From contig NZ_JACIJN010000008.1 of NCBI RefSeq assembly GCF_014199415.1, positions 1-64,000 on the forward strand: DNA of 64,000 bases. The letters run 5' to 3'. Within the stretch, counting starts at the first letter, position 1. Each line of letters begins with the position of its first letter. The position numbers were made by a program, and so were the translations under genes. The notes beneath the pieces were generated by a model. That model made no database searches, was not told the DNA's origin, and saw only the letters and a program-made list of their open reading frames with translations. Shown here piece after piece: positions 9,653-18,243 of this stretch. Source of the DNA: Sphingomonas endophytica (GTDB taxonomy: Bacteria > Pseudomonadota > Alphaproteobacteria > Sphingomonadales > Sphingomonadaceae).

Positions 9653-9959
9653 CGTAAAGGTGCGTCGCGCGTGAGACCAGGGCGCCAGCCCCACCGATCG
9701 TCCAGCGCGCGACCGAACCCGCCCACGTCGCAGCCGTCAAGCCGATCATGAGCAACGGTGCAAGGAGTCGGGAGCGGGGCAGGCGCATGATGCCCGTTAG
9801 GGCCAAGCTTGTGGCTGGGCTATCGTCTTGGTCGGCCGGGCTTCGCAGAGCATCCGTACCTGTCGCTGCGGCAGGCCGGGTCTGCTGCGCGTCAAAGTCA
9901 GCGTGCTTCCGTTCCGCTCCGCGGCGAGGCCGTTACAAGACCCGAAAAGGGAAGACTCA
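9653..9959. other. Intergenic region with no recognisable gene
   Basis: The stretch lies between the start of the ClC gene and the TTG start of the beta-lactamase-like gene. It contains promoter space for two divergent genes. Frames across it are short and show no family resemblance. Confidence 0.4.
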
Positions 9960-11060
9960 TTGCCATTTAACCCGCTGAACCGTCGCCTTGCCATCGTCGC
10001 TGGACTGTCCGTTGTTGCCGGCTGCGTTCCGGCTGGTCGAAAGCCCCCGCCACCTGCGGCCGTCCCGATCACCGTGCAGACGACTCCGCCCGCCCGACCG
10101 GCGCCAACGCTCGCACGGCCGCAACTGCCGCCGCAGCCATCCGCCGGCCTGCTCAACACCGTGCAGGCATTGGGCGCGGGCTTCGATGGTCAGGTGGGCA
10201 TCAGCGTTCGCGACATCGACGAAGGCTGGGCGGTCGCATGGGAAGGCGACGTCGCGCGCCCTCAGCAGAGCGTCAGCAAATTGTGGGTCGCGATCGGGGT
10301 CATGGACGCGGTCGATCGGAAGCGCCTGTCGCTTACCGATCCGGTGACCGTCACACGCGCCGATCTGACCGTCTTCCACCAACCGATCCGCGCGCTGGTC
10401 GGCAAGACGGGCTACAAGACCACGATCGCAGATCTGCTGCATGGTGCCATGACGCGCAGCGACAACACGGCCAACGACGTCCTCCTCTGGCGCGTCGGCG
10501 GTCCTGCCGCCATCAATCGCATGCTGAGCGACAAGGGGATCGACGGTGTCCGTTTCGGTCCCGGCGAGCGGCAGTTGCAGGCCCGTACCGCCGGGCTGGA
10601 GTGGCGGCCCGAGTGGGCTGGCGGGTGGGGCTTCCTGCAGGCGCGCGCCGCCATGACCTATGAAGCGCGCGACAAGGCGCTGCGTCGCTACGTCGCGGCC
10701 CCGATGGACGGTGCGTCCGCAAATGGCGTGACGCTCGGACTATCGTTGCTGGCACAGCGCAAATTGTTGGGCCCGCCATCGACCGCGTCGCTGCTGACGC
10801 TGATGCGATCCAGCAAGACCGGCCCGTTGCGCCTCAAGTCCGGCCTGCGCCCCGGATGGACGCTCGCGCACAAGACCGGCACGGGGCAGGACCTCGGCAA
10901 GGTGTCGACCGGCTATAATGACGTCGGATTGCTCGTTTCGCCGGACGGGCACCGTTATGCGCTCGCCGTGATGATCGCACGCACCCGCCAGCCGATAACG
11001 GTGCGGATGCGCCTGATGGGTGACGTGACGCGGGCCGTGATCGCCCAGGCCAGCCGCTAG
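9960..11060 (+). CDS. Class A beta-lactamase-like serine hydrolase, predicted lipoprotein
   Basis: A penicillin-binding/beta-lactamase fold enzyme of about 366 residues. The TTG at 9960 lies just after an AAGGGAAG site and starts a lipoprotein signal peptide with lipobox VVAGC (Cys22), so it is preferred over the upstream start at 9828. A Pro-rich linker leads to the catalytic domain. The active-site motifs are intact: SVSK (Ser104/Lys107), SDN (167-169) and KTG (305-307). A possible omega-loop Glu lies in ERQLQ. It may hydrolyse beta-lactams or act on peptidoglycan; the family contains both. No LysR-type regulator is adjacent. Confidence 0.85.
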   Translation: MPFNPLNRRLAIVAGLSVVAGCVPAGRKPPPPAAVPITVQTTPPARPAPTLARPQLPPQPSAGLLNTVQALGAGFDGQVGISVRDIDEGWAVAWEGDVARPQQSVSKLWVAIGVMDAVDRKRLSLTDPVTVTRADLTVFHQPIRALVGKTGYKTTIADLLHGAMTRSDNTANDVLLWRVGGPAAINRMLSDKGIDGVRFGPGERQLQARTAGLEWRPEWAGGWGFLQARAAMTYEARDKALRRYVAAPMDGASANGVTLGLSLLAQRKLLGPPSTASLLTLMRSSKTGPLRLKSGLRPGWTLAHKTGTGQDLGKVSTGYNDVGLLVSPDGHRYALAVMIARTRQPITVRMRLMGDVTRAVIAQASR

Positions 11061-11300
11061 TGCTGCAGGGCGAGGCGTAGCCTGCCGATGTCGTAGCGCA
11101 GCCACGCGTAGACCAGCGTGAAAGTCGGAGCTTTCAACGTGTTGGCGGCATCCGCAAAGGCCGAACCCTGATATCGCACGCCCGCTCCGGGGCAGACCCC
11201 GGCCAGTGCTCCCGCGAGGGAGGCGTCGTCGGCTCAAACCGAGGCGGGTCGATCCGACATCGCGAGGAACGTCGGGCGGTAAGGATAGCCGGTCTGACCC
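11057..11300 (-). pseudogene. C-terminal fragment of a TonB-dependent siderophore receptor
   Basis: Minus-strand translation gives GALAGVCPGAGVRYQGSAFA, then DAANTLKAPTFTLVYAWLRY and a stop. This is the late-barrel signature of FhuA/FhuE-like siderophore receptors (GVRYxGSxxxDxANTxKxPxYTL). An in-frame TGA sits where the family has the Trp of a SLWADY-like motif (here SV-stop-ADD). The fragment ends before the last strands, so it is damaged twice. Its stop codon overlaps the stop of the beta-lactamase-like gene on the other strand. A sequence search with the translated frame would settle this. Confidence 0.6.
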
Positions 11301-11505
11301 GGATGCCATTCCGCCCTTCACCATGGTCGATGCGACGATCGTGAAAGTCCGCCGTCGCGGTCAGCGCGCAGAAAAGGGACTCAGAGCCAGGCCATCGCTC
11401 GCGCCAAAGGCGGCATGACGACCAACATTCTCGCCCTCACCGATGCGCGGGGCAATCTAACGCGCTTCCGACTGAGGCCGGGACAGCGTTCCGACCGCGT
11501 CGAGG
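11296..11505 (+). mobile_element. IS5-family transposase remnant
   Basis: Two frames joined by one frameshift read MVDATIVKVRRRGQRAEKG and then GTQSQAIARAKGGMTTNILA, continuing LTDARGNLTRFRLRPGQRSD. This is the first-Asp region of IS5-type DDE transposases, which usually reads MVDxTIVKVHRxGQGAKGG, then SKGGMTTKI, then GQRxD. Only about 70 residues survive. The second Asp, the Glu and both terminal inverted repeats are missing or not visible. It is inert. Confidence 0.65.
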
Positions 11506-11632
11506 TGCCTGAGGGAGCCGCCCCGTGGCCCAGCCGCTTGCTGTCGCGCTGCGTCAAACTTGTTCCATATGATGACGGGTTGTGGGAAAGAATGGGAAAC
11601 GGAAGGGGGGGAGTGGCAATGCCCGGGCGGCC

Positions 11633-12382
11633 ATGCTGAACCGGCGCGAGCTGATCGCCGCCGCCGGCGGTGCCGCCGCGTTTCCGCTCGCCTCTTCAGG
11701 GCGGGCCGCGTCGAACGGCGCGGCGCCCGGCGGCCTGCTGGTCGATCTGCGCCAGCAGCCCGCCGGCATCATGCCGGAAGCGGTGCGGCTCAGCTGGGTC
11801 GCTCCGGCCGACGCGAAAGGCCTCCAGACCGGCTGGCAGGTTCAGGCCGCCACCTCGCGGCGTCGCCTGCTTGCCGGTCGGCCGGATCACGACACCGGCC
11901 GCAGGGCGGGTGATGCCGCCACCGGCGTCGCGCTGGCGGGTCCGCTGGTCACGCCTGGACCGCCGCCAACAAGAAGCTGATGCCTTATGGCAAGGGCGAC
12001 GAGCATCCGCCGGCGGTCCTGCCCCTCGATCTGGGCGGCGGGCGCATCGCTATTTACGCGAGCGGCACCACCGACACCCTCGACAAGACGGGCGTGCCGC
12101 CGGCGGGAGTCGACGGCAAGGCGGTTGACGATATCCTGTACAAAAAAGGCGCGATACCCCAGTTTCTATACGCCGAAAATCCTCTATCCCGCGCAGCGTC
12201 ATGCTCTGGTGGCGGCGTTCGTCGACGACAAGGGCGTGGTAATAGGGTGGCCATTCGTAGTTGGTGACGGCGTTCGTGTTTCCTTGCCCGAAAACGCCGC
12301 AGCCTTGTCCCTCGGATTCAATGATACGGTATTTTCCAGGAACGCGGGAAAGCTCAACGTAACCGTAGAAATGCCGGACTGA
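11633..12382 (+). pseudogene. Alpha-L-rhamnosidase-like secreted enzyme, internally deleted and frameshifted
   Basis: The ATG at 11633 starts a Tat-like signal (MLNRRELIAAAGGAAA). A GH78-type N-terminal domain follows (GLLVDLRQQPAGIMPEAVRL, then GWQVQAATSRRRLLAGRPD). At about 11960 the frame breaks and continues as AWTAANKKLMPYGKGDEHPP, with the whole catalytic core missing. Near 12153 a second frameshift leads to a C-terminal beta-sandwich module (HALVAAFVDDKGVVIGWPF, then ALSLGFNDTVFSRNAGKLNV) that resembles PA-IL/LecA-like sugar-binding domains. I infer a deleted rhamnoside-degrading enzyme. The GH78 call rests on the N-terminal domain only. Confidence 0.55.
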
Positions 12383-12445
12383 GGCGCAGAAGCGCGCTTC
12401 TTAACATCACTTCTTCGCAACATCATTGTTCATATTTATCGTAGA

Positions 12446-12781
12446 TCAGGGTGATCCGCGAAAAGCTGAGCGTTCATAGGTCGAGCGCCAATATCCCGCC
12501 TCCTGTGCGAAGCTGACGCAGCGGGCGATCAGTGCATCGCCGATCTCCGGGCGGCGGGCGACGTGTTCGACATGCAGGAGCCGCAGCCGCGCGACATCCT
12601 CGCCTTCGTCGGTGACGAACACCGCCCCCGCCATGACACCGTCGATCTCGGCAACCCAGCATTGCTCGCGGTTCGGATTCAAGTCGCGCAGGAACGCCGC
12701 CGTCACCTCGTTCTCGATCGTCTCCAGTTCGCAGCCCCAGCCGTGGCTCTCGGCATAGAGCAGGGACTGGTGTGCAGCGAT
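12446..12781 (-). pseudogene. GNAT-family acetyltransferase fragment
   Basis: The minus-strand frame reads HQSLLYAESHGWGCELETIE, then AAFLRDLNPNREQCWVAEID, then VARLRLLHVEHVARRPEIGD. This is the acetyltransferase half of MarR-GNAT proteins (YAxxxGW; PxREACWVAEVDG; LRLLLVEPxARGLGIG). The acetyl-CoA loop RGLGIG has become RRPEIG. The segment between AGY and STYERSAF has lost residues, and there is an in-frame stop just upstream. The MarR half is absent. Confidence 0.55.
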
Positions 12782-13102
12782 CGCCCTTTTTCATCTATAC
12801 CGAGAGCTTCCTGCCGATAGGCGGGGGTGAAAAGGCCGCCCGACGCGGCGACACTGGTGACGCTCACCGGCTTTCACATCAACAAGCCTCGACAGGTGCT
12901 CAATGCGCTGCAACCGTAATTCGACGTCAGTCGCGACATTCTACGCCTACGATCACCATGGCCTATCGCATCGTCGTCTCGATAACCGGTGTGACGATCG
13001 TGATCCTCAGCGTCACGCGCCTCGATCTGGCCGAAGAAGCGCGCCGCGCATCATCGGGCAAAGCGGTGACGCACCCGATCTCGGGGGCAGCCGCCAGCTT
13101 CG
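12782..13102. other. Degenerate DNA with a possible TonB-receptor scrap
   Basis: No intact gene is visible. The plus strand near 12776-12840 reads SPFFIYTESFLPIGGGEKAA, which resembles the SYSESFLP segment of siderophore-receptor barrels. About 50 bases later another frame reads VTLTGFHINKPRQVLNALQP. These could be pieces of the same lost receptor as at 11057-11300, but the match is too short to be sure. Confidence 0.25.
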
Positions 13103-14005
13103 TCATGCATCCGCCCGCCACCGCGACGGTACGATCCCGTGCGAGCGGCGGAAGGAGGCGGCGAACTTGCTGGCATTGGCATAGCCAACCCTGCTCGCCA
13201 CCTGCGTCACCGGCAGACCGGCAGCGAGCAGCCGGGCCGCTTCTTCCATGCGGCACCGGGTCAGCCAGGCGAAAGGTGCAAGGCCGGTGCGCGCACCAAG
13301 CGCGCGGGAGAAACCGCTCGGATCCATACCCGCCGCCGCTGCGAGTTCGGCAACCGACAGATCGTCACCGAGCCGCCCCCGGACCTGTTCGACCAGCCGA
13401 TCATATCGGGCCTGCGATAAGGGGCGGATGGTCGGTCGAGCGGGCAGCGTACCGTGGAGCGCGTTCAGTCGGTTCAGTACCAGCGCGATGCCGTGTTCGA
13501 AAAAGGCGGTCTCGGTGCCGTGCGCATCCGCCTCGTGATGCAAGGCGGTCAGCACCGAGACGATCAGCGCGTCGTCATGGAACCGGCTTGCCAGGTCATG
13601 AAGTCGATCGATCTCGATCGCCGTCGCCAGGATCGCGGTGTTCGGCACGATCGCGAGACCGATCATCTCGGCGGCGCCACAGGCGGCATGGCCCTGGCAA
13701 TCCGGTGGCGTGATCGTCAGGGTGCCGCGACGCCACACACCCTCCAGTCGCGTCGTGCCGGCCCTTTGCACCAGTCGGGTTCCCGCGCCGACGCAAAGCC
13801 CGATCCGGAGATGCGGACCATTTTCGATCGGCCCTTCGAACCCGGAATAGCGGGCATGAACGAGCAGACCGCTCTGGCTCTGCAACCGATGGGTCGCGCC
13901 GCCGGAGCCGACATGCCGTGCGATCACAGCCTGTTCGGCTAGTGCGGCAGCGATAAATCCCGGATCGGAGCGGTCGGTCGCGGATTGGAGCTGCGTGACG
14001 AGCAT
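13103..14005 (-). CDS. AraC-family transcriptional regulator
   Basis: A 300-residue regulator. The last 100 residues form the two-helix-turn-helix AraC domain: LSVAELAAAAGMDPSGFSRA, then PVTQVASRVGYANASKFAAS, ending in FRRSHGIVPSRWR. The N-terminal 190 residues are an uncharacterised sensing domain. It is divergent from the TBDR gene at 14069 across a 63-base gap containing a palindrome, so it probably controls that receptor. AraC regulators beside TBDRs are commonly siderophore-responsive, as with PchR. Confidence 0.88.
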   Translation of the reverse strand: MLVTQLQSATDRSDPGFIAAALAEQAVIARHVGSGGATHRLQSQSGLLVHARYSGFEGPIENGPHLRIGLCVGAGTRLVQRAGTTRLEGVWRRGTLTITPPDCQGHAACGAAEMIGLAIVPNTAILATAIEIDRLHDLASRFHDDALIVSVLTALHHEADAHGTETAFFEHGIALVLNRLNALHGTLPARPTIRPLSQARYDRLVEQVRGRLGDDLSVAELAAAAGMDPSGFSRALGARTGLAPFAWLTRCRMEEAARLLAAGLPVTQVASRVGYANASKFAASFRRSHGIVPSRWRADA

Positions 14006-14020
14006 GAGACCTTATACCAT

Positions 14021-14033
14021 GCGAGTAACTCGC
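14021..14033. promoter_or_regulatory. Palindrome in the AraC/TBDR intergenic region
   Basis: GCGAGTAACTCGC is a perfect 5-bp inverted repeat around TAA, flanked by TTAT on one side and ATAA on the other. It lies midway between the divergent AraC and TBDR starts. It is a plausible operator for the AraC protein or another metal-responsive regulator; no binding data are implied. Confidence 0.35.
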
Positions 14034-14068
14034 AATAAAGCCGCGCTGCCCAGCGCCGATGGGGGATC

Positions 14069-16249
14069 ATGCGTTTTCTGTCACTTCGCGCCGCCTCGCT
14101 ATTTGCCATCACCTGTTCGCTGGCGGTGGCCGCTCAGGCCCAGGAAGCGCCATCTGCTTCGGAGCCGTCGACCGATATCGTCGTCACCGGCACGCGCCGG
14201 GATACGAAGCTGCAGGATACAGACGTGTCGGTAACGGTCCTCGACCGCAAGACGCTGGACGAGGCACGCATCCGCGACGTCCGCCAGCTCGACGCGGCCG
14301 TGCCCAATGTCCAGTTCAACGAGAGCGGTCAGCTCGGCAGCACCTTCATCTCGATCCGCGGGATCGAATCCAACCCGTTCATCGTCAACCGCGCGGCGGT
14401 CTATATCGACGGCATCCCGTTTCGCGAGCTGTCCAACGCCGTGCTGAACCAGGTGGAATCGATCGAGGTGCTGCGCGGGCCGCAGGCGACGCTCTATGGC
14501 GCGAACAGCGAATCCGGCCTGATCGTCATCAACACGCGCGCGCCGACCGACCATGTGGTGGCGGAGGCGCGCGGCACGGGCACTACCTATCGCGGCGGGA
14601 TCAACGGCGCGGTGGACGGCTTTCTCGGCGGCCCGCTCGGCGAGGGGCTGGCGGGGTCGGTGGCGTGGAAAGCGGCGCAGGGCGACAGCTTCCTGCCCAA
14701 CCGCCAGCCCGGCCGGCCCGGCGGCGCGCTCCGCGAGCTGTTCCTGCAGGGCCGCCTGCGCTGGCATCCCGTCGAGGCGCTGACTGTCAACGGCACCGCG
14801 TACATCCTCGACAAACATGCGCCGGGCATCTTCGACCAGCAATATGTCCCGCGCGATATCGACCTCTACAACCGCAGCTATGCCGACAGCTTCAACGGCG
14901 GACGGCGGATCGGGCGGTTCGATTATCTGGAGGATGCCCCAAAGCTGACCGACCAGCGCGAGATCGTGTCCGGCCTGTCCGCCAGTTATGATCCGGGCTA
15001 TGGCACGATCGATCTGACGCTATCCTATCGTCACTTCCAAAGCGATGCCAAGGGGCTGGACTTCGACTTCACCGCGCTGCCGACCGTCGCCGGTCGGGAC
15101 GCCAAGAAGCGCGATTTCTATAACGCCGAGCTGCGCTTCGCCTCGCCCGCGAGCGAACCGTTCAACTATATTCTCGGCGTCACCCATTATCGCGAGGACC
15201 ACGACCGCTTCCTCGCGACCTTCGTGGGGGCGGGCACGCTCGCCAGCTATCGACCCGCGCCGAACCAATATGCGCACGCCCGCGACTGGGGCGTGTTCGG
15301 CTCGGCCAATTGGTCGCCTGTATTCCTGCCCGAACTGACGCTGGGCGCCGGCATCCGCTACGATCACGCCCGTCGCACCGCCAGGCAGAGCGCGGGGCAA
15401 CTCGACCTGGGTGGCGGCAGCCTGTTCGTCTATCGCGACGCCGAACTGGGCGGCGACTTCGGTGCGGTGCTGCCGCGCTTCTCGATCCGCTACAAGGCGT
15501 CGCCGCAGCTCACCTTCTACGCCAATGCGGCGAAGGGCTATATTCCCGGCGGCTTCAACCTGACGGCGGCGCAGGCCGATCTGCCCGATGATATCCTGCG
15601 CTTCGCGTCGGAGACGATGTGGAGCCGCGAGGGCGGGTTCAAATGGCGCTCAGCGGACGGCAAGCTGCGGCTGACGGGCGCGGGCTTCTATATCCGATCG
15701 AACAATTGGCAGGAGATCCAGGTCGCCGCCGACGCCAATGGCCGGATCATCTCGTCGGACTATATCGGCGCGAACGCCTCGATCGAGAGCAAGGGCTTTG
15801 AGTTGGAAGCCGCGGCCGATCCGGTGCGCGGGCTGACGCTGACCGCCAATCTCGGCTATTCGGACGCGCGCTACCGCAACCTTCAGGTCAATGCCACCAC
15901 CAACGTGCGCGGGCGGCGCGTCAAGCTGGTGCCCGCCTATGATGGCTATCTCGCCGCGCGCTACCAGCTGCCCGGCGGCCTGTTCGTGCGCGGCGACGTA
16001 TCGCTGACCGGCAAGGAGTCGCTCGAAAGCCTCGGGCAGGCGGTGCAGGGCGCGACGCAGACGGTTGGATTGCAGGCGGGCTATGAAGGACCGCGCTGGT
16101 CGGCGCGCGCCTTTGTCGAGAACCTCACCGATGTGCGCCGCGCCTCCGGGCTCGCCTTCCGCAACCTTGCGTTCGGCAACGACGGCAATTGGTATGCGCC
16201 GGTCGGACGTGGGCGACAGGCGGGCGTCGAATTGGGGTGGAAGCTATGA
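14069..16249 (+). CDS. TonB-dependent receptor, AraC-linked
   Basis: An outer-membrane receptor of 726 residues. The signal peptide ends AAQAQ at about residue 25. A TonB box-like TDIVVTGTRR and a plug with FISIRGIESNPF, AVYIDGIPF and IEVLRGPQATLYG follow. The barrel runs to a C-terminal GRQAGVELGWKL. Plug and length fit receptors for siderophores or similar small ligands rather than large glycans. It overlaps the next gene by four bases, so receptor and methyltransferase are translationally coupled. Confidence 0.92.
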   Translation: MRFLSLRAASLFAITCSLAVAAQAQEAPSASEPSTDIVVTGTRRDTKLQDTDVSVTVLDRKTLDEARIRDVRQLDAAVPNVQFNESGQLGSTFISIRGIESNPFIVNRAAVYIDGIPFRELSNAVLNQVESIEVLRGPQATLYGANSESGLIVINTRAPTDHVVAEARGTGTTYRGGINGAVDGFLGGPLGEGLAGSVAWKAAQGDSFLPNRQPGRPGGALRELFLQGRLRWHPVEALTVNGTAYILDKHAPGIFDQQYVPRDIDLYNRSYADSFNGGRRIGRFDYLEDAPKLTDQREIVSGLSASYDPGYGTIDLTLSYRHFQSDAKGLDFDFTALPTVAGRDAKKRDFYNAELRFASPASEPFNYILGVTHYREDHDRFLATFVGAGTLASYRPAPNQYAHARDWGVFGSANWSPVFLPELTLGAGIRYDHARRTARQSAGQLDLGGGSLFVYRDAELGGDFGAVLPRFSIRYKASPQLTFYANAAKGYIPGGFNLTAAQADLPDDILRFASETMWSREGGFKWRSADGKLRLTGAGFYIRSNNWQEIQVAADANGRIISSDYIGANASIESKGFELEAAADPVRGLTLTANLGYSDARYRNLQVNATTNVRGRRVKLVPAYDGYLAARYQLPGGLFVRGDVSLTGKESLESLGQAVQGATQTVGLQAGYEGPRWSARAFVENLTDVRRASGLAFRNLAFGNDGNWYAPVGRGRQAGVELGWKL

Positions 16250-17088
16250 CCGCGATCACCGCGCAACTCTCCCCGCAACTTTCCGGCGTGCCGGAGACCC
16301 TGTTGATCACGCTCGCCGCGCGGCTGGTGGCGACGCGGGACAATCCCGATTTGGGCTTCGTCGATCCGGCGGCGCAGGCAGTGGGCGACGCGCTCGCCTT
16401 CGACCCCGGCCGCTTCGCCGGTGACCGGGCCAGTATGCGCGGATCGATCGTCCGCTCGCTGTGGTTCGATGGCGTCGCACGGCAGTTCGTGGCGGATTGT
16501 CCGCAGGGTCTGGTCGTCTCGATCGGTTCCGGGCTCGACACCCGCGCCAACCGGATCGCACCACCGCCGGGTATCACGTGGGTCGACCTCGACTTTCCCG
16601 AGGTCATCGCCTTGCGTGAGGCGCTGGTGCCTTCGCTGCCCAATGTACGCCATCTCGCCGGTGACGGCACCGAGGTGGCGGCATGGGTGAAGCAATTGGA
16701 CTGGGAGCAAGGCAGGCCGCTTCTGGTGCTGGCCGAAGGCGTCTCCATGTATCTCGATCCGGGCAGGGGAGAGGCGTGGGTCCGCGATCTGGTGGACGAG
16801 GCCCGACGCCGCGCATCGCCGCTGACCTTCGCGCTCGACCTCGCCTCGCCGCTGATGGCGCGGCATGGACGCCGCAATCCCAGCGTCGGCAAGACGAGCG
16901 CTTCCTTTTCGTGGGGCGTCAGGAGCCCGGCCGATCTGACCCGGATCGCGCCAGGACTTGCGCTGATCACGGCCTATGATGTCGCCGGCCGATCCGGGAC
17001 CATGTCGTATATCATCAGCAATCTGTACAGATTGATCACCGGGCGGCCGGTATATAGCTGCGCGTTGTTCACAGCCGCCGCGCCGTAG
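16246..17088 (+). CDS. SAM-dependent methyltransferase, leucine carboxyl methyltransferase-like (PPM1/TcmP)
   Basis: 280 residues, starting at an ATG that overlaps the TBDR stop (ATGA), with GGGGTGGA upstream. SAM-binding features are LVVSIGSGLDTRANRI, then ITWVDLDFPEVIALR and LVLAEGVSMYLDP, as in the LCMT/TcmP O-methyltransferase family. Family members methylate carboxyl or hydroxyl groups of proteins, polyketides or metallophores. Tight coupling to a TBDR suggests it modifies the imported ligand or a related molecule, but this is inference. No signal peptide is present, so it acts in the cytoplasm. Confidence 0.82.
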   Translation: MTAITAQLSPQLSGVPETLLITLAARLVATRDNPDLGFVDPAAQAVGDALAFDPGRFAGDRASMRGSIVRSLWFDGVARQFVADCPQGLVVSIGSGLDTRANRIAPPPGITWVDLDFPEVIALREALVPSLPNVRHLAGDGTEVAAWVKQLDWEQGRPLLVLAEGVSMYLDPGRGEAWVRDLVDEARRRASPLTFALDLASPLMARHGRRNPSVGKTSASFSWGVRSPADLTRIAPGLALITAYDVAGRSGTMSYIISNLYRLITGRPVYSCALFTAAAP

Positions 17089-17180
17089 AGGCGAGCGATG
17101 ATGCGGTGAGAAAAGGCAGGGGAAGCCGCCCACCCGTCGCGGTGGGTTCGGTTTTCCCGGCGGTCGAGACCGTTCGCGCG

Positions 17181-18230
17181 TTATGGTCCGTCCGCCACCG
17201 GCACTGCTTCATTCTTGGGCGGCGTGACGCGGTCGCGGACGTAGCGGTCGAACCAGCGCTCCATTTCCGCGCGGACGTCGACCATGTCGGCGATCAGGTC
17301 ATGGCCGCCGCCTTCATAGATCTTGAGGCGATAGGATCGCTTCAACCGCTGGAGGGCGGTCGCCATGCGCAGCGCGTCGGTCGGCTCGACGCGCGGATCG
17401 CCGCCGCCGTGCAGGATCAAAATCGCCGCGTCGGGTGCCAATTGCTCGGGCCAGGTGATCGGCGAGCGCCGTGCCAGTATCCCGTCCTTGTCGTTGGCAT
17501 AGCCGGGGATCACGTCCGGGTAGACGTGGCGGTCGAACTCGGCGCGGCGGGCGGCGTGGACGAGATCGGTCGGCCCGCCCTCGATCACCGCCGCGGCGAT
17601 GCGGCGGCTCTTCGCCAACGCGCCATAGGTGGTGTACCCACCGCGACTGAAGCCCCACATCCCGACACGGGCGGTATCGGCGGTCGGCAACGTCGTTGCG
17701 ACGTCGATCAGCGTCAGCGTATCGTCGATGTCGCCGCCGCCCATGTCGGGCTTGCCTTCGCTGCCACCCTCGCCGCGAAAGGTCGAGGCGAGCACGACAT
17801 AGCCGCGCTCGGCCAGCCGGCTCATCGCGAGGACGTCGGGCACGATGATCCGTCCCCATTCGCCGACGCCGCCATGGTTGTAGATCAGCACGGGATGACG
17901 GCCGGGCGTGCGCGGTTCGAGCAGCAACCCGCGGATCGCCAGCCCGCCGCTGCGATAGACGATGCGGCTGATGCCGATCGTCCTGCCCTGCGTCCACCGA
18001 TAATAGTCGTCCTGCGGGTAGAGCGCGTCATAGCGCCGGGCCGCTTCCGCCCCGCCCGGCGCGGCGCCGACGAACGCCAGCCATTCGGCCCGCGTCGCGA
18101 ACGGGGCACGCCAGGCTTCGCGCGAGACGATCGTTTCGTCGGCAATAGTGGAGGGCGAGGGCGCGGCAATGGCGGGGCCGGCCACCGCTACGAGCATGAT
18201 CGCCAGACCTCGGGTGACCATCTTCAGCAT
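17181..18230 (-). CDS. Exported alpha/beta hydrolase, S9 prolyl-oligopeptidase-like
   Basis: A 349-residue exported hydrolase. The ATG at 18230 follows a GAGGGAAC site and lies 13 bases after the GTPase stop, so the two are probably one operon. The signal peptide ends AIAAP. The catalytic domain has YNHGGVGEWGR (oxyanion region), the nucleophile elbow GFSRGG, an acid after LHGGGDPRVE and the histidine in YEGGGHDL. This matches dienelactone hydrolase/S9-like enzymes with loose substrate range. Its link to zinc handling by operon position is unexplained. Confidence 0.82.
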   Translation of the reverse strand: MLKMVTRGLAIMLVAVAGPAIAAPSPSTIADETIVSREAWRAPFATRAEWLAFVGAAPGGAEAARRYDALYPQDDYYRWTQGRTIGISRIVYRSGGLAIRGLLLEPRTPGRHPVLIYNHGGVGEWGRIIVPDVLAMSRLAERGYVVLASTFRGEGGSEGKPDMGGGDIDDTLTLIDVATTLPTADTARVGMWGFSRGGYTTYGALAKSRRIAAAVIEGGPTDLVHAARRAEFDRHVYPDVIPGYANDKDGILARRSPITWPEQLAPDAAILILHGGGDPRVEPTDALRMATALQRLKRSYRLKIYEGGGHDLIADMVDVRAEMERWFDRYVRDRVTPPKNEAVPVADGP

Positions 18231-18243
18231 GGTTGCCGTTCCC

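Noticed and set aside
12959..13110. Small membrane protein starting MAYRIVVSITGVTIVIL on the plus strand
   Set aside because: No ribosome-binding site, and the frame runs into the antisense of the AraC gene; it lies in degenerate DNA.
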